64,000 bases of DNA from Cyclobacterium plantarum (GTDB lineage: Bacteria > Bacteroidota > Bacteroidia > Cytophagales > Cyclobacteriaceae). The stretch is from assembly GCF_011290685.1 (NCBI RefSeq), contig NZ_JAANYN010000001.1:851325-915324 (forward strand). Direction: 5' to 3'. Shown here one piece after another: positions 58,505 through 64,000 of the stretch; position 1 is the stretch's first letter; every line of letters starts with the position of its first letter. The notes under the pieces are model-generated. The model did not search any database. It saw only the letters and a list, made by a program, of their open reading frames with translations, and was not told the origin of the DNA. The position numbers were made by a program, and so were the translations under genes.

Positions 58505-58639
58505 GCCCAACATTGGCTATACGTAATGCGGGTTTTAGTGCTAAAATGAAAGTAAATGAACTTTAACAAACATTTCGGTATCCGGACAGTGAAGTGCCTT
58601 GAAATCCCGCACTACGCATAGCCGAGACCGTTACCTGCC
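58505..58639 (+). other. attC-like recombination site 1
   Basis: R'' GCCCAAC (58505-58511), spacer ATT, arm GGCTATACGTAATGCGGG (58515-58532), a 73-nt loop, arm CCCGCACTACGCATAGCC (58606-58623), then GAGACC and R' GTTACCT (58630-58636). The arms pair at 16 of 18 positions. R' does not pair with this R'', but R'' pairs with the start of cassette 1. The loop holds the shared motif CGGACAG...GCCTTGAAA (58583-58604). Confidence 0.8.
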
Positions 58640-59513
58640 ATATGAATAAAACGATACTGACCATATTGACATCGATAATTCTGCTTCCAGTATTCGGACA
58701 AGAAATCGTTCGACAAGATGGTTATTATGACCTTAAATTCGGTATCTATGAAACAAAAAGTCTCGACAAGGAACTGATTGGATTTAAACCAAGAGTTATT
58801 GAACCTCAGACAGAATTCAAAAAGGAAGACAACTCAGCTTTTTTGAAAGTAAAGGGAAAAGTAATTGCACTGTTTGACCGAGTTAATGACAAGGGAACAG
58901 CAAAACCAATCGGAGTATTAACAAAGACTTCCGTCATTCAGGTCGACACGATTTTCTACAAAGAAATATTTAAAGACACTACCAAAGAATGGTCGCTGAC
59001 ATTTAATGTTTGGTACGCAATAACAATGAACGGACAGCAATACTACACTGACTACAAAATTCACGACTTCATTGCGCTACAAAAAGAATTGCCCAAATAC
59101 AATCAGGAATTTCTTTTAGTTTCTCAAAGGACAGGCTATGACGAATATTATGACAACGGGTATCCAAACCATTTTTTTGTAGTTATACTCAACGACAAAA
59201 ATGAAATAACATACAACAGTGAAATTCTCGACTTTGACTATGGTGATGAATTTTGGGACGCTGAATTAATGGGGTCAGTATCGACAGAAATGACCGAAAA
59301 TGGATTTGAATTCAACCTATCAGGACTTGAAGATAATTTTAATGGAATTTGGACAGGAAAAGAATTGAAAAAGAAATAAATACGGCAGGTAACAACACCT
59401 AAGAAAACATGGGGCGGACACTGGTAAACGCCAGGTTCGTTCTCCGTGGCTAAATTTGTCACGGGCGGACAGGTAAGCGCTTCGAAAGCCCCACGTCTCT
59501 TAGCTGCGACACG
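58631..59513 (+). mobile_element. Cassette 2 (883 bp, secreted unknown)
   Basis: It starts TTACCTGCC and ends at the G of GTTGGGGC. Its R'' box GGCAGGTAAC (59384-59393) is an exact 10-base complement of its own beginning including the preceding G (GTTACCTGCC). One gene fills it. It has no nested hairpin of the A-E family. Confidence 0.75.
58642..59379 (+). CDS. Secreted hypothetical protein, 245 aa
   Basis: A signal peptide (TILTSIILLPVFGQ, cleavage near 20) precedes a beta-rich domain with many charged turns and no cysteines. I do not recognise a family. A DFDYGDEFWDAELMG segment near the C-terminus is acidic. Its ATG lies 11 bp after the cassette start. Cassette genes of this kind are often orphan proteins. 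Confidence 0.75.
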   Translation: MNKTILTILTSIILLPVFGQEIVRQDGYYDLKFGIYETKSLDKELIGFKPRVIEPQTEFKKEDNSAFLKVKGKVIALFDRVNDKGTAKPIGVLTKTSVIQVDTIFYKEIFKDTTKEWSLTFNVWYAITMNGQQYYTDYKIHDFIALQKELPKYNQEFLLVSQRTGYDEYYDNGYPNHFFVVILNDKNEITYNSEILDFDYGDEFWDAELMGSVSTEMTENGFEFNLSGLEDNFNGIWTGKELKKK

Positions 59514-59522
59514 TTGGGGCAC
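59384..59522 (+). other. attC-like recombination site 2
   Basis: R'' GGCAGGTAAC (59384-59393), arm CTAAGAAAACATGGGGC (59399-59415), a 72-nt loop, arm GCCCCACGTCTCTTAG (59488-59503), spacer CTGCGACAC and R' GTTGGGGC (59513-59520). The arms pair with G-U wobbles and one extra base. R'' does not pair with R' but does with cassette 2's own start. The loop has CGGACAGGTAAGCGCTTCGA (59466-59485). Confidence 0.8.
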
Positions 59523-59800
59523 ATGCAAAAAAGACAACGGACACATTGACAATGACGAGTAACAAAAGGCATATCGTTTTACAAACCGACTTTACGACCG
59601 GACTAACTCGACTTGACCAACATTGCAACTGGACAACGACAGAGACGACTGACAAAGAAGAAAAAAGAAAAAAGAAAAAGCCCCCGCTTCGCATTTTTGA
59701 AAATTTCTGCCAACGCGCATTTGGCACATCCCGCTTTCCCAACACACATAGCCAATACGACAAAAAGCGGGAAGAGCCAAATTTTACCAACGCTCAATCT
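59514..59800 (+). repeat. Shared cassette 5-prime region, copy 1
   Basis: This stretch is homologous over its whole length to 63573-63848. Both begin TTGGGGCACATG and share GACAATGACGAG, CTTTACG, CTCGACTTGACCA, GCATTTTTGAAAATTTCTGCC and the hairpin. Identity is highest at the two ends. The short open frames within (for example 59546-59803) shift frame relative to the other copy, so it is probably non-coding. Confidence 0.75.
59709..59793 (+). repeat. Nested hairpin element C
   Basis: Outer stem ATTTGGC (59719-59725) with GCCAAAT (59776-59782); inner stem CCCGCTTT (59730-59737) with AAAGCGGG (59764-59771); bulges ACAT and AAGA; 26-nt loop. GCCAACGC precedes (59709-59716), CCAAC/GCCAATAC copies are in the loop and ACCAACGC follows (59786-59793). 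It lies just upstream of the promoter for the metal operon. Confidence 0.82.
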
Positions 59801-59830
59801 TGAAAAATTAATCAACTTTGGTTAAATTTG
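59800..59830 (+). promoter_or_regulatory. Promoter of the cassette-borne metal operon
   Basis: TTG (59800-59802) and TAAATTTG (59823-59830, exact TAnnTTTG) are 20 bp apart. The GTG start codon at 59836 follows after 5 bp, a very short leader. The promoter is inside the cassette, so this cassette does not depend on an upstream Pc-type promoter. Confidence 0.55.
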
Positions 59831-59835
59831 CAACC

Positions 59836-60171
59836 GTGAAAATTCTCTCAATCATACTTTCAATCTACATCATTGCACTCAATGTGCAGCCAATAATGGA
59901 TATGGTTGATTTGGGTAACGAAGACATCTGTATCGCATCCATTCACAATTCAGATGCAGAGAACCAGCAACCAACGGAGAATGATGAAGACGGCTGTGAT
60001 GACCTTTGTAATCCTTTCATGTCCTGCACAACATGCCTCGGATGTACAGTTCCAGTTGCTATTTTATTTTCGGAGCCATTCGAAAATCATGAAATACAAC
60101 TGACCTTCTACAAGAATTTCCATTCCCTTCAATATTCCGGTTCCATCTGGCAGCCGCCTAAGATTGGATAA
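59836..60171 (+). CDS. DUF6660-like small exported protein
   Basis: A 111-residue protein starting at GTG 59836 (KILSIILSIYIIALNVQPIMD). The signal-like helix is followed by an acidic linker and a Cys-rich segment (DGCDDLCNPFMSCTTCLGC, six Cys) typical of DUF6660, which accompanies metal TonB receptors in Bacteroidota. Role in metal capture is inferred. The codon TTG at 59818 would add six residues and overlap the promoter. Confidence 0.78.
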   Translation: MKILSIILSIYIIALNVQPIMDMVDLGNEDICIASIHNSDAENQQPTENDEDGCDDLCNPFMSCTTCLGCTVPVAILFSEPFENHEIQLTFYKNFHSLQYSGSIWQPPKIG

Positions 60172-60203
60172 TGTTTAAAGTGTATTCGGCATAAATGCTG
60201 AAA

Positions 60204-60220
60204 GCGGTGCTACGCACCGC
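60204..60220 (+). other. Hairpin between the DUF6660 and TonB-receptor genes
   Basis: GCGGTGC (60204-60210) pairs perfectly with GCACCGC (60214-60220) around TAC. It lies 34 bp before the receptor ATG and has no T-run, so it may be a leader structure rather than a terminator. Confidence 0.45.
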
Positions 60221-60254
60221 CAAGCTATTTTTTAACATTATCAATCTTAAAACA

Positions 60255-62426
60255 ATGACAACAAAAAGCATTTTGCTGCTATTGGCGGCATTTAATATAA
60301 GTTCTGTATTCGCTCAGAACACTTTCGAAGCAATTATAACAGACAGCGAAACTCAGCAACCACTGATTGGGGCAACTGCGGTTTTAAAGGGAACAACCAA
60401 AGGCAGCACTGCTAATCTGGAAGGTTTATTGTCAATTGAAAATATTCCTGATGGCAAGCAAATTATTGTCTTTAGCTACATTGGTTATGAAACCAAATCA
60501 GACACCTTTAGTTTTCCTCTGACACACACCGAACCTTTTCAAATTGAGTTGAACCCCAAAGCCGGTGAATTAGAGGAAGTTGTTATTTCTTCTACAAGAA
60601 GCACCCGAACTATTCAGGAAATTCCTACCCGAATGGAATTCATTGGCTTAGAGGAATTAGGAGAAAAAGCCAATATGAAAGCCGGAGATATTCGAATGCT
60701 CTTAAGCGAAAGTACGGGCATTCAAACTCAGGTAACTTCTGCAACATCCGGCAATGCTTCTATTCGTATTCAGGGGCTGGATGGGCGCTATACTCAAATT
60801 CTAAAAGACGGTTTTCCGCTTTTTTCAGGTGCAGCAAGTGGGCTGGGTCTTTTACAAACTCCACCACTCGACCTCAAGCAGGTGGAAGTTATCAAGGGTT
60901 CGGCATCAACACTTTATGGAGGTGGAGCAATTGCGGGCTTAATAAACCTGATTTCCAAAACACCTTCTGAGGAAAGAGATTTACTTTTTCACCTGGATGT
61001 AAACTCTGGGAAAGGGTTTGACCTGAACGGATTTTATTCCAAGCGTTTCGAGAAGGTAGGCACTACCATTTTTGCTTCACACAACAGAAGTTGGGCTTAT
61101 GACCCTGCGGGAATAGGCTTATCTGCCATTCCACAATACGAGCGTTATGTATTGAACCCAAAGCTGTTCCTTTATTTCAGCGAAAAAACAAAATTGAACT
61201 TTGGAGTGAATGCAACAGTGGAAGACCGGTTGGGAGGAGATATTCAATTCATTGAAGGTGAGGGAGACAACATTCACAGCTATTTTGAGGAAAATAATAC
61301 GCAACGCTATTCCACTCAATTAAGCTTAGACCATAGGACAGGTAACGGATTGTTCAATTTTAAAAACAGCGTAAGTTATTTTAATCGAAGTATATCAGTC
61401 CCTGATTATAATTTTGAAGGAACACAGTTAGCCACATTTTCAGAAGCAAGTTACGCCAGTGGTAATGAAAAGTTTGAATGGGTTACAGGATTAAATCTTT
61501 GGACTGACCATTTTGATGAAAATCAACTGGACACCTTTCAAACCCGCGATTACAACTTGAACACCCTTGGAGCTTTCGCACAAACTTCATGGAAAGCCAC
61601 TGAATGGCTAAACCTTGAGACAGGATTGAGAACTGATTATGTTTTTGATTATGGTGTTGTCTTGCTTCCCCGAATTTCTGCTTTATTTAAAATTTCACCA
61701 AAGTTATCTTCGCGTATTGGTGGAGGTTTTGGCTATAAGGCACCTACCATTTTCACGGAAGAAAGTGAGCGCATACAGTTTCAAAATGTCTTGCCCATTA
61801 GCAGCAATAACAATGAACTTGAACGTAGCTATGGGGGAAATTTTGACATTAATTACAAAACCATTATTGGCGAAGAAGTCAGTTTCAGCATTAACCAACT
61901 TTTCTTCTATACCTATCTGGACAATCCATTGCTACTTGAACTACAGACAAGCGGCCTATACCAATTTGTCAATACTCAAGGCTACATAGATACAAGAGGA
62001 ACCGAAACGAATATGAAGATAGCATATGACGACTTTAAATTGTTCTTGGGTTATACATTCACCGATGCAAGGCTGCATCAAGGTGGCACAGTGAATGAAG
62101 CTCCTTTAACTCCAAAGCACCGCATCAATTCAGTGCTATTCTATGAAGTTGAAGAAAAATGGAAAATAGGGTTAGAAGCATATTATTACAGTCCTCAAAA
62201 GCTGAGCGATGGAACTACCGGACAGCAATATGTCATTGCCGGATTTATGGCTGAAAAGCTTTGGGAGAATTTTTCCATCTACCTGAATTTTGAAAATTTC
62301 CTTGACGCAAGACAAACCCGCTTTGACACAATTAATACAGGCACGGTCACCAATCCTGTTTTCAGGGACATCTATGCACCACTCGATGGTTTTCTTATTA
62401 ACGGAGGAATTAAACTCAAACTTTAA
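60255..62426 (+). CDS. TonB-dependent receptor (heavy-metal type)
   Basis: A 723-residue outer-membrane receptor beginning at ATG 60255 (TKSILLLLAAFNISSVFAQ). The order is signal peptide, CarboxypepD_reg-like domain (QPLIGATAVLKGTTKGS), plug domain (EEVVISSTRSTRTIQEIPTRMEF with IRIQGLDGRYTQILKDG) and a beta-barrel with a C-terminal aromatic strand (LINGGIKLKL). It would import a chelated metal or organic ligand with TonB energy. Its partner genes (DUF6660, cation efflux, MxCxxC regulator) point to a metal. It is co-transcribed with the efflux gene (4-bp gap). Confidence 0.92.
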   Translation: MTTKSILLLLAAFNISSVFAQNTFEAIITDSETQQPLIGATAVLKGTTKGSTANLEGLLSIENIPDGKQIIVFSYIGYETKSDTFSFPLTHTEPFQIELNPKAGELEEVVISSTRSTRTIQEIPTRMEFIGLEELGEKANMKAGDIRMLLSESTGIQTQVTSATSGNASIRIQGLDGRYTQILKDGFPLFSGAASGLGLLQTPPLDLKQVEVIKGSASTLYGGGAIAGLINLISKTPSEERDLLFHLDVNSGKGFDLNGFYSKRFEKVGTTIFASHNRSWAYDPAGIGLSAIPQYERYVLNPKLFLYFSEKTKLNFGVNATVEDRLGGDIQFIEGEGDNIHSYFEENNTQRYSTQLSLDHRTGNGLFNFKNSVSYFNRSISVPDYNFEGTQLATFSEASYASGNEKFEWVTGLNLWTDHFDENQLDTFQTRDYNLNTLGAFAQTSWKATEWLNLETGLRTDYVFDYGVVLLPRISALFKISPKLSSRIGGGFGYKAPTIFTEESERIQFQNVLPISSNNNELERSYGGNFDINYKTIIGEEVSFSINQLFFYTYLDNPLLLELQTSGLYQFVNTQGYIDTRGTETNMKIAYDDFKLFLGYTFTDARLHQGGTVNEAPLTPKHRINSVLFYEVEEKWKIGLEAYYYSPQKLSDGTTGQQYVIAGFMAEKLWENFSIYLNFENFLDARQTRFDTINTGTVTNPVFRDIYAPLDGFLINGGIKLKL

Positions 62427-62430
62427 CGGC

Positions 62431-63225
62431 ATGAAGAAAACAGTTTTTAAAATTCAGAAAATGGACTGCCCCAGTGAAGAACAGATGATAAGAATGAAAC
62501 TGGAAGGGGACGACCAGATAAAGTCTCTTGATTTTGACCTTGAAAATCGAAGGTTAGAAGTTTACCACACCGGGACTTATCAATCTATATTGGCTGCCTT
62601 GGAAAGTCTAAACCTGAATACAACGCAAGTTTCTTCCGAAGAAGCGGAATTGGCTCCTAATACACCTTCTGACAAAAAAGAAAAGAAACTGCTCTGGGCA
62701 GTTTTACTCATTAACTTTTCCTTTTTTGCCATCGAACTAACCACAGGATTGGTTGCAAACTCAATGGGGTTGGTAGCGGACAGTTTAGACATGCTTGCGG
62801 ACAGTATCGTTTATGGACTATCACTATTAGCAGTAGGTAAAATAGTTTCAAGAAAGAAAAAGGTTGCAAGGTTTGCAGGCTATTTTCAAATAACCCTTGC
62901 TATTATAGGTTTTGTAGAAGTCATCAGACGTTTTGTTGGTGAAGAAAAAATGCCTGACTTCCAAACTATGATAATCGTCTCAATACTCGCATTGATTGCG
63001 AATGTAATTTGCTTATTTCTACTTCAAAAGGGTAAGAGCAGTGAAGCACACATGAAGGCAAGTATGATTTTTACTTCCAATGACATCATAATTAATACTG
63101 GCGTAATTGCGGCCGGACTTCTGGTGAACTGGTTAAACTCAAGCTATCCGGATTTAATAATCGGGACTATCGTATTTCTTGTAGTAGCAAGGGGAGCGTA
63201 CAGGATAATGCAACTTTCTAAATAG
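62431..63225 (+). CDS. Cation-efflux protein with N-terminal HMA-like domain
   Basis: A 264-residue cation diffusion facilitator. The N-terminus (KIQKMDCPSEEQM, residues 7-19) is a heavy-metal-associated domain reduced to one Cys. Five or six membrane helices follow, with the metal-site motif VADSLDMLADS and TSNDIIIN in the fifth. It would export a divalent cation in exchange for protons. The ATG at 62431 is chosen because the longer frame reads into the receptor gene. It lies 4 bp after the receptor stop. Confidence 0.85.
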   Translation: MKKTVFKIQKMDCPSEEQMIRMKLEGDDQIKSLDFDLENRRLEVYHTGTYQSILAALESLNLNTTQVSSEEAELAPNTPSDKKEKKLLWAVLLINFSFFAIELTTGLVANSMGLVADSLDMLADSIVYGLSLLAVGKIVSRKKKVARFAGYFQITLAIIGFVEVIRRFVGEEKMPDFQTMIIVSILALIANVICLFLLQKGKSSEAHMKASMIFTSNDIIINTGVIAAGLLVNWLNSSYPDLIIGTIVFLVVARGAYRIMQLSK

Positions 63226-63226
63226 T

Positions 63227-63310
63227 GCCAACGCATCAGTCACACACATTGGCTGGCCACTCAGAGCCGACCCGCAGACCAAAGCCAGCCAAAGAGTGTG
63301 CCTGCCCAAC
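63227..63310 (+). repeat. Nested hairpin element D
   Basis: Outer stem CAGTCACAC (63237-63245) with GTGTGCCTG (63296-63304), one mismatch; inner stem TGGCTGGC (63250-63257) with GCCAGCCA (63284-63291), perfect; bulges ACAT and AAGA; 26-nt loop. GCCAACGC stands before (63227-63234), GCCGACCC in the loop and CCCAACCC after. It sits 1 bp after the efflux stop. Confidence 0.85.
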
Positions 63311-63444
63311 CCGAGAAAAGAAATTTTCAAAAATGCCCCACGCGCGACTAAAAAGAAAGACAAAACAATAGTACGAACAGACAAGAATAAGACTTTGAGC
63401 CGGTTGACACTGTGGACAGAAAACAAAAAGAATGAAAAGCACGA

Positions 63445-63580
63445 TGCCCCAACAAAGTGTATAAGCAATAGCGCGTGAAGTGCTAAATTTAAGGTCGGTG
63501 CATTTAATTAACTTTGGTGGTAGCCGGACAGGTAACTGCCTTGAAATCCGCTACTGCTCATACACAGAGCCGTTGGGGCA
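63445..63580 (+). other. attC-like recombination site 3
   Basis: R'' TGCCCCAAC (63445-63453), spacer, arm TGTATAAGCAATAGCG (63458-63473), a 75-nt loop, arm CGCTACTGCTCATACA (63549-63564), CAGAGCC and R' GTTGGGGCA (63572-63580). The arms differ at 2 of 16 positions. Here R'' pairs with both its own cassette start and the next, because cassettes 3 and 4 start alike. The loop contains CGGACAGGTAACTGCCTTGA (63525-63544). Confidence 0.8.
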
Positions 63581-63848
63581 CATGAAAAAAAGACAACAGA
63601 CATATCGACAATGACGAGCAACGCCAGACATATTACAAATCAGGACGACTTTACGTCTGGACTCACTCGACTTGACCACCAGTGTAATCGTACATGGACT
63701 CAGAAGGCTAACAAGAAAAAAGTAAGAAAAATCCCCTGCTTCGCATTTTTGAAAATTTCTGCCAGCCCGCATTTGGCACATCCCGCTTTTCCAACGCACA
63801 GGACCATCACTGCTAAAAGCGGGAAGAGCCAAATTTCCCTACCTACAA
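63573..63848 (+). repeat. Shared cassette 5-prime region, copy 2
   Basis: Homologous to 59514-59800 but diverged, especially in the middle. It starts cassette 4 with TTGGGGCACATG and ends 1 bp before the regulator start. A short frame at 63611 begins with the same MTSN-RHI peptide as the other copy but then loses phase. Confidence 0.75.
63761..63834 (+). repeat. Nested hairpin element E
   Basis: Outer stem ATTTGGC (63771-63777) with GCCAAAT (63828-63834); inner stem CCCGCTTT (63782-63789) with AAAGCGGG (63816-63823), extendable by one pair; bulges ACAT and AAGA; 26-nt loop. It resembles C, but its loop is largely different. Confidence 0.82.
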
Positions 63849-63849
63849 G

Positions 63850-64000
63850 ATGACGCAAAGGAAACTACACATCAAAAACATGGTTTGCCCTCGCTGTATT
63901 ATGGCAGTGAAGGACTTACTCAACAAACTTGAATTAAAATACCAAGATCTGCAGCTTGGGCAGGTTGTATTAGCCGAGCCTATTAAGGATGGAAAGCTCA
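63850..64000 (+). CDS. Metal-binding AraC-type regulator (partial)
   Basis: Only the first 50 residues are in the window. KLHIKNMVCPRCIMAVKDLL carries the MxCxxC metal site of CopZ-like domains, and KLELKYQDLQLGQVVLAEP matches the N-terminal domain found in Bacteroidota AraC-family regulators associated with metal genes. The DNA-binding part is beyond the edge, so the class is inferred. It may control cassette 3's genes. Confidence 0.65.
   Translation, partial: MTQRKLHIKNMVCPRCIMAVKDLLNKLELKYQDLQLGQVVLAEPIKDGKL

Larger units (their letters stand above)
52838..58630 (+). mobile_element. Cassette 1 (5793 bp, helicase-nuclease)
   Basis: It starts TTGGGCAA at 52838 and ends with the attC-like site at 58505-58630, whose R'' box TTGCCCAAC pairs with this cassette's own start (GTTGGGCAA) and not with the next one (GTTACCTGCC). 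It carries a single 5.4-kb gene, much longer than classical cassettes. Two nested hairpins (A at 52856 and B at 58391) flank the gene inside the cassette. Confidence 0.72.
59514..63572 (+). mobile_element. Cassette 3 (4059 bp, metal-transport operon)
   Basis: It starts TTGGGGCA and its R'' box TGCCCCAAC (63445-63453) pairs with that start. It carries three genes (DUF6660, TonB receptor, cation efflux), which is more than the usual one per cassette, and brackets them with hairpins C and D. Its first 280 bp are repeated in cassette 4. Confidence 0.72.
51652..64000 (+). mobile_element. Integron-like element: integrase plus cassette array
   Basis: A tyrosine recombinase gene is followed by a recombination point and cassettes that run in the same direction. 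The boundaries are set by attC-like sites at 58505, 59384 and 63445. The array continues beyond the window. I infer integration as circles, because each cassette's R'' box pairs with its own 5-prime start. Compared with classical integrons, the integrase is co-oriented with the cassettes and lacks the IntI patch, and two cassettes are several kb long. Confidence 0.75.
63573..64000 (+). mobile_element. Cassette 4 (left part only)
   Basis: The start is fixed by attC-like site 3. Only 428 bp lie in the window: the repeated region with hairpin E and the beginning of a metal-binding regulator gene. Confidence 0.55.

Noticed and set aside
59500-59790. Minus-strand open frames in both shared cassette leaders (also 63551-63832)
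   Set aside because: The peptides are similar only because the DNA is repeated; they run across the attC-like site and are Phe/Ser/Cys-rich.
59546-59803. Small plus-strand gene in the cassette 3 leader
   Set aside because: The same DNA in cassette 4 keeps the frame for only about 30 codons and then shifts, so the DNA rather than a protein is conserved.
62290-62430. Longer N-terminus for the cation-efflux protein
   Set aside because: It overlaps the end of the TonB-receptor gene in another frame; the HMA-like domain begins at the ATG at 62431.

Overview
The window is a chromosomal piece of a Bacteroidota bacterium, most like the Cyclobacteriaceae (Cytophagia). The evidence is lipoproteins with Bacteroidota-style lipoboxes, a type IX secretion (T9SS) C-terminal sorting domain, a CarboxypepD_reg-type TonB receptor, promoters of the TTG/TAnnTTTG type, little use of Shine-Dalgarno sites, and many family signatures common in marine and soil Cytophagia (DUF5777, DUF6660, DUF2805, VF530, NagX-like).

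Layout. 0-5 kb: housekeeping genes (hisS, YbaB/EbfC, a glycosyltransferase, a PspC-like stub, a TPR lipoprotein). 5-10.5 kb: sugar handling (ROK kinase, cupin, a GH20-like protein between two NagX-like membrane acyltransferases). 10.6-14.5 kb: mixed genes (aminopeptidase P, a Gre-like protein, a TonB-domain protein, VF530). 14.7-24.6 kb: a catabolic block with two Tat-exported Gfo/Idh/MocA oxidoreductases, an FG-GAP protein, a fucose-isomerase-like enzyme, a BNR/sialidase-fold lipoprotein, a DapA-family aldolase/lyase and a sodium:solute symporter. 24.6-27.6 kb: a TPR sensor histidine kinase and a four-helix-bundle membrane protein. 28-45 kb: pgi, a DegT aminotransferase, an alpha/beta hydrolase, a Rieske-YceI-DUF5777 operon, LysR, MFS, a flavin reductase, DUF302, a hemolysin III-type protein, rimO and a GNAT-like protein, with REP-like palindrome clusters between them. 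45.4-46.8 kb: a gene-free repeat region. 46.8-51.4 kb: a T9SS-exported glycosidase with two discoidin-like repeats, and an OXA-like (class D) beta-lactamase.

The most interesting part is 51.6-64 kb. A tyrosine recombinase is followed, in the same orientation, by what looks like an integron-type cassette array. I can delimit three complete cassettes (5793, 883 and 4059 bp) and the start of a fourth. Each complete cassette ends in a long imperfect palindrome. The 5-prime arm box of that palindrome (R'') is complementary to the start of its own cassette rather than to the next one, which is the signature of insertion as a circle. The three sites also share an internal motif not expected of classical attC sites. 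The two long cassettes are bracketed near both ends by a second family of nested hairpins with fixed bulges and covarying stems. Cargo: a 1798-residue helicase-nuclease resembling anti-phage proteins, a secreted unknown, a heavy-metal module (DUF6660, TonB receptor, cation-efflux protein), and a metal-sensing AraC-type regulator cut by the window edge. The integrase lacks the extra IntI patch, so this looks like an integron-like system of a different lineage.

All family assignments are by eye from motifs. No database search, folding program or GC calculation was run.
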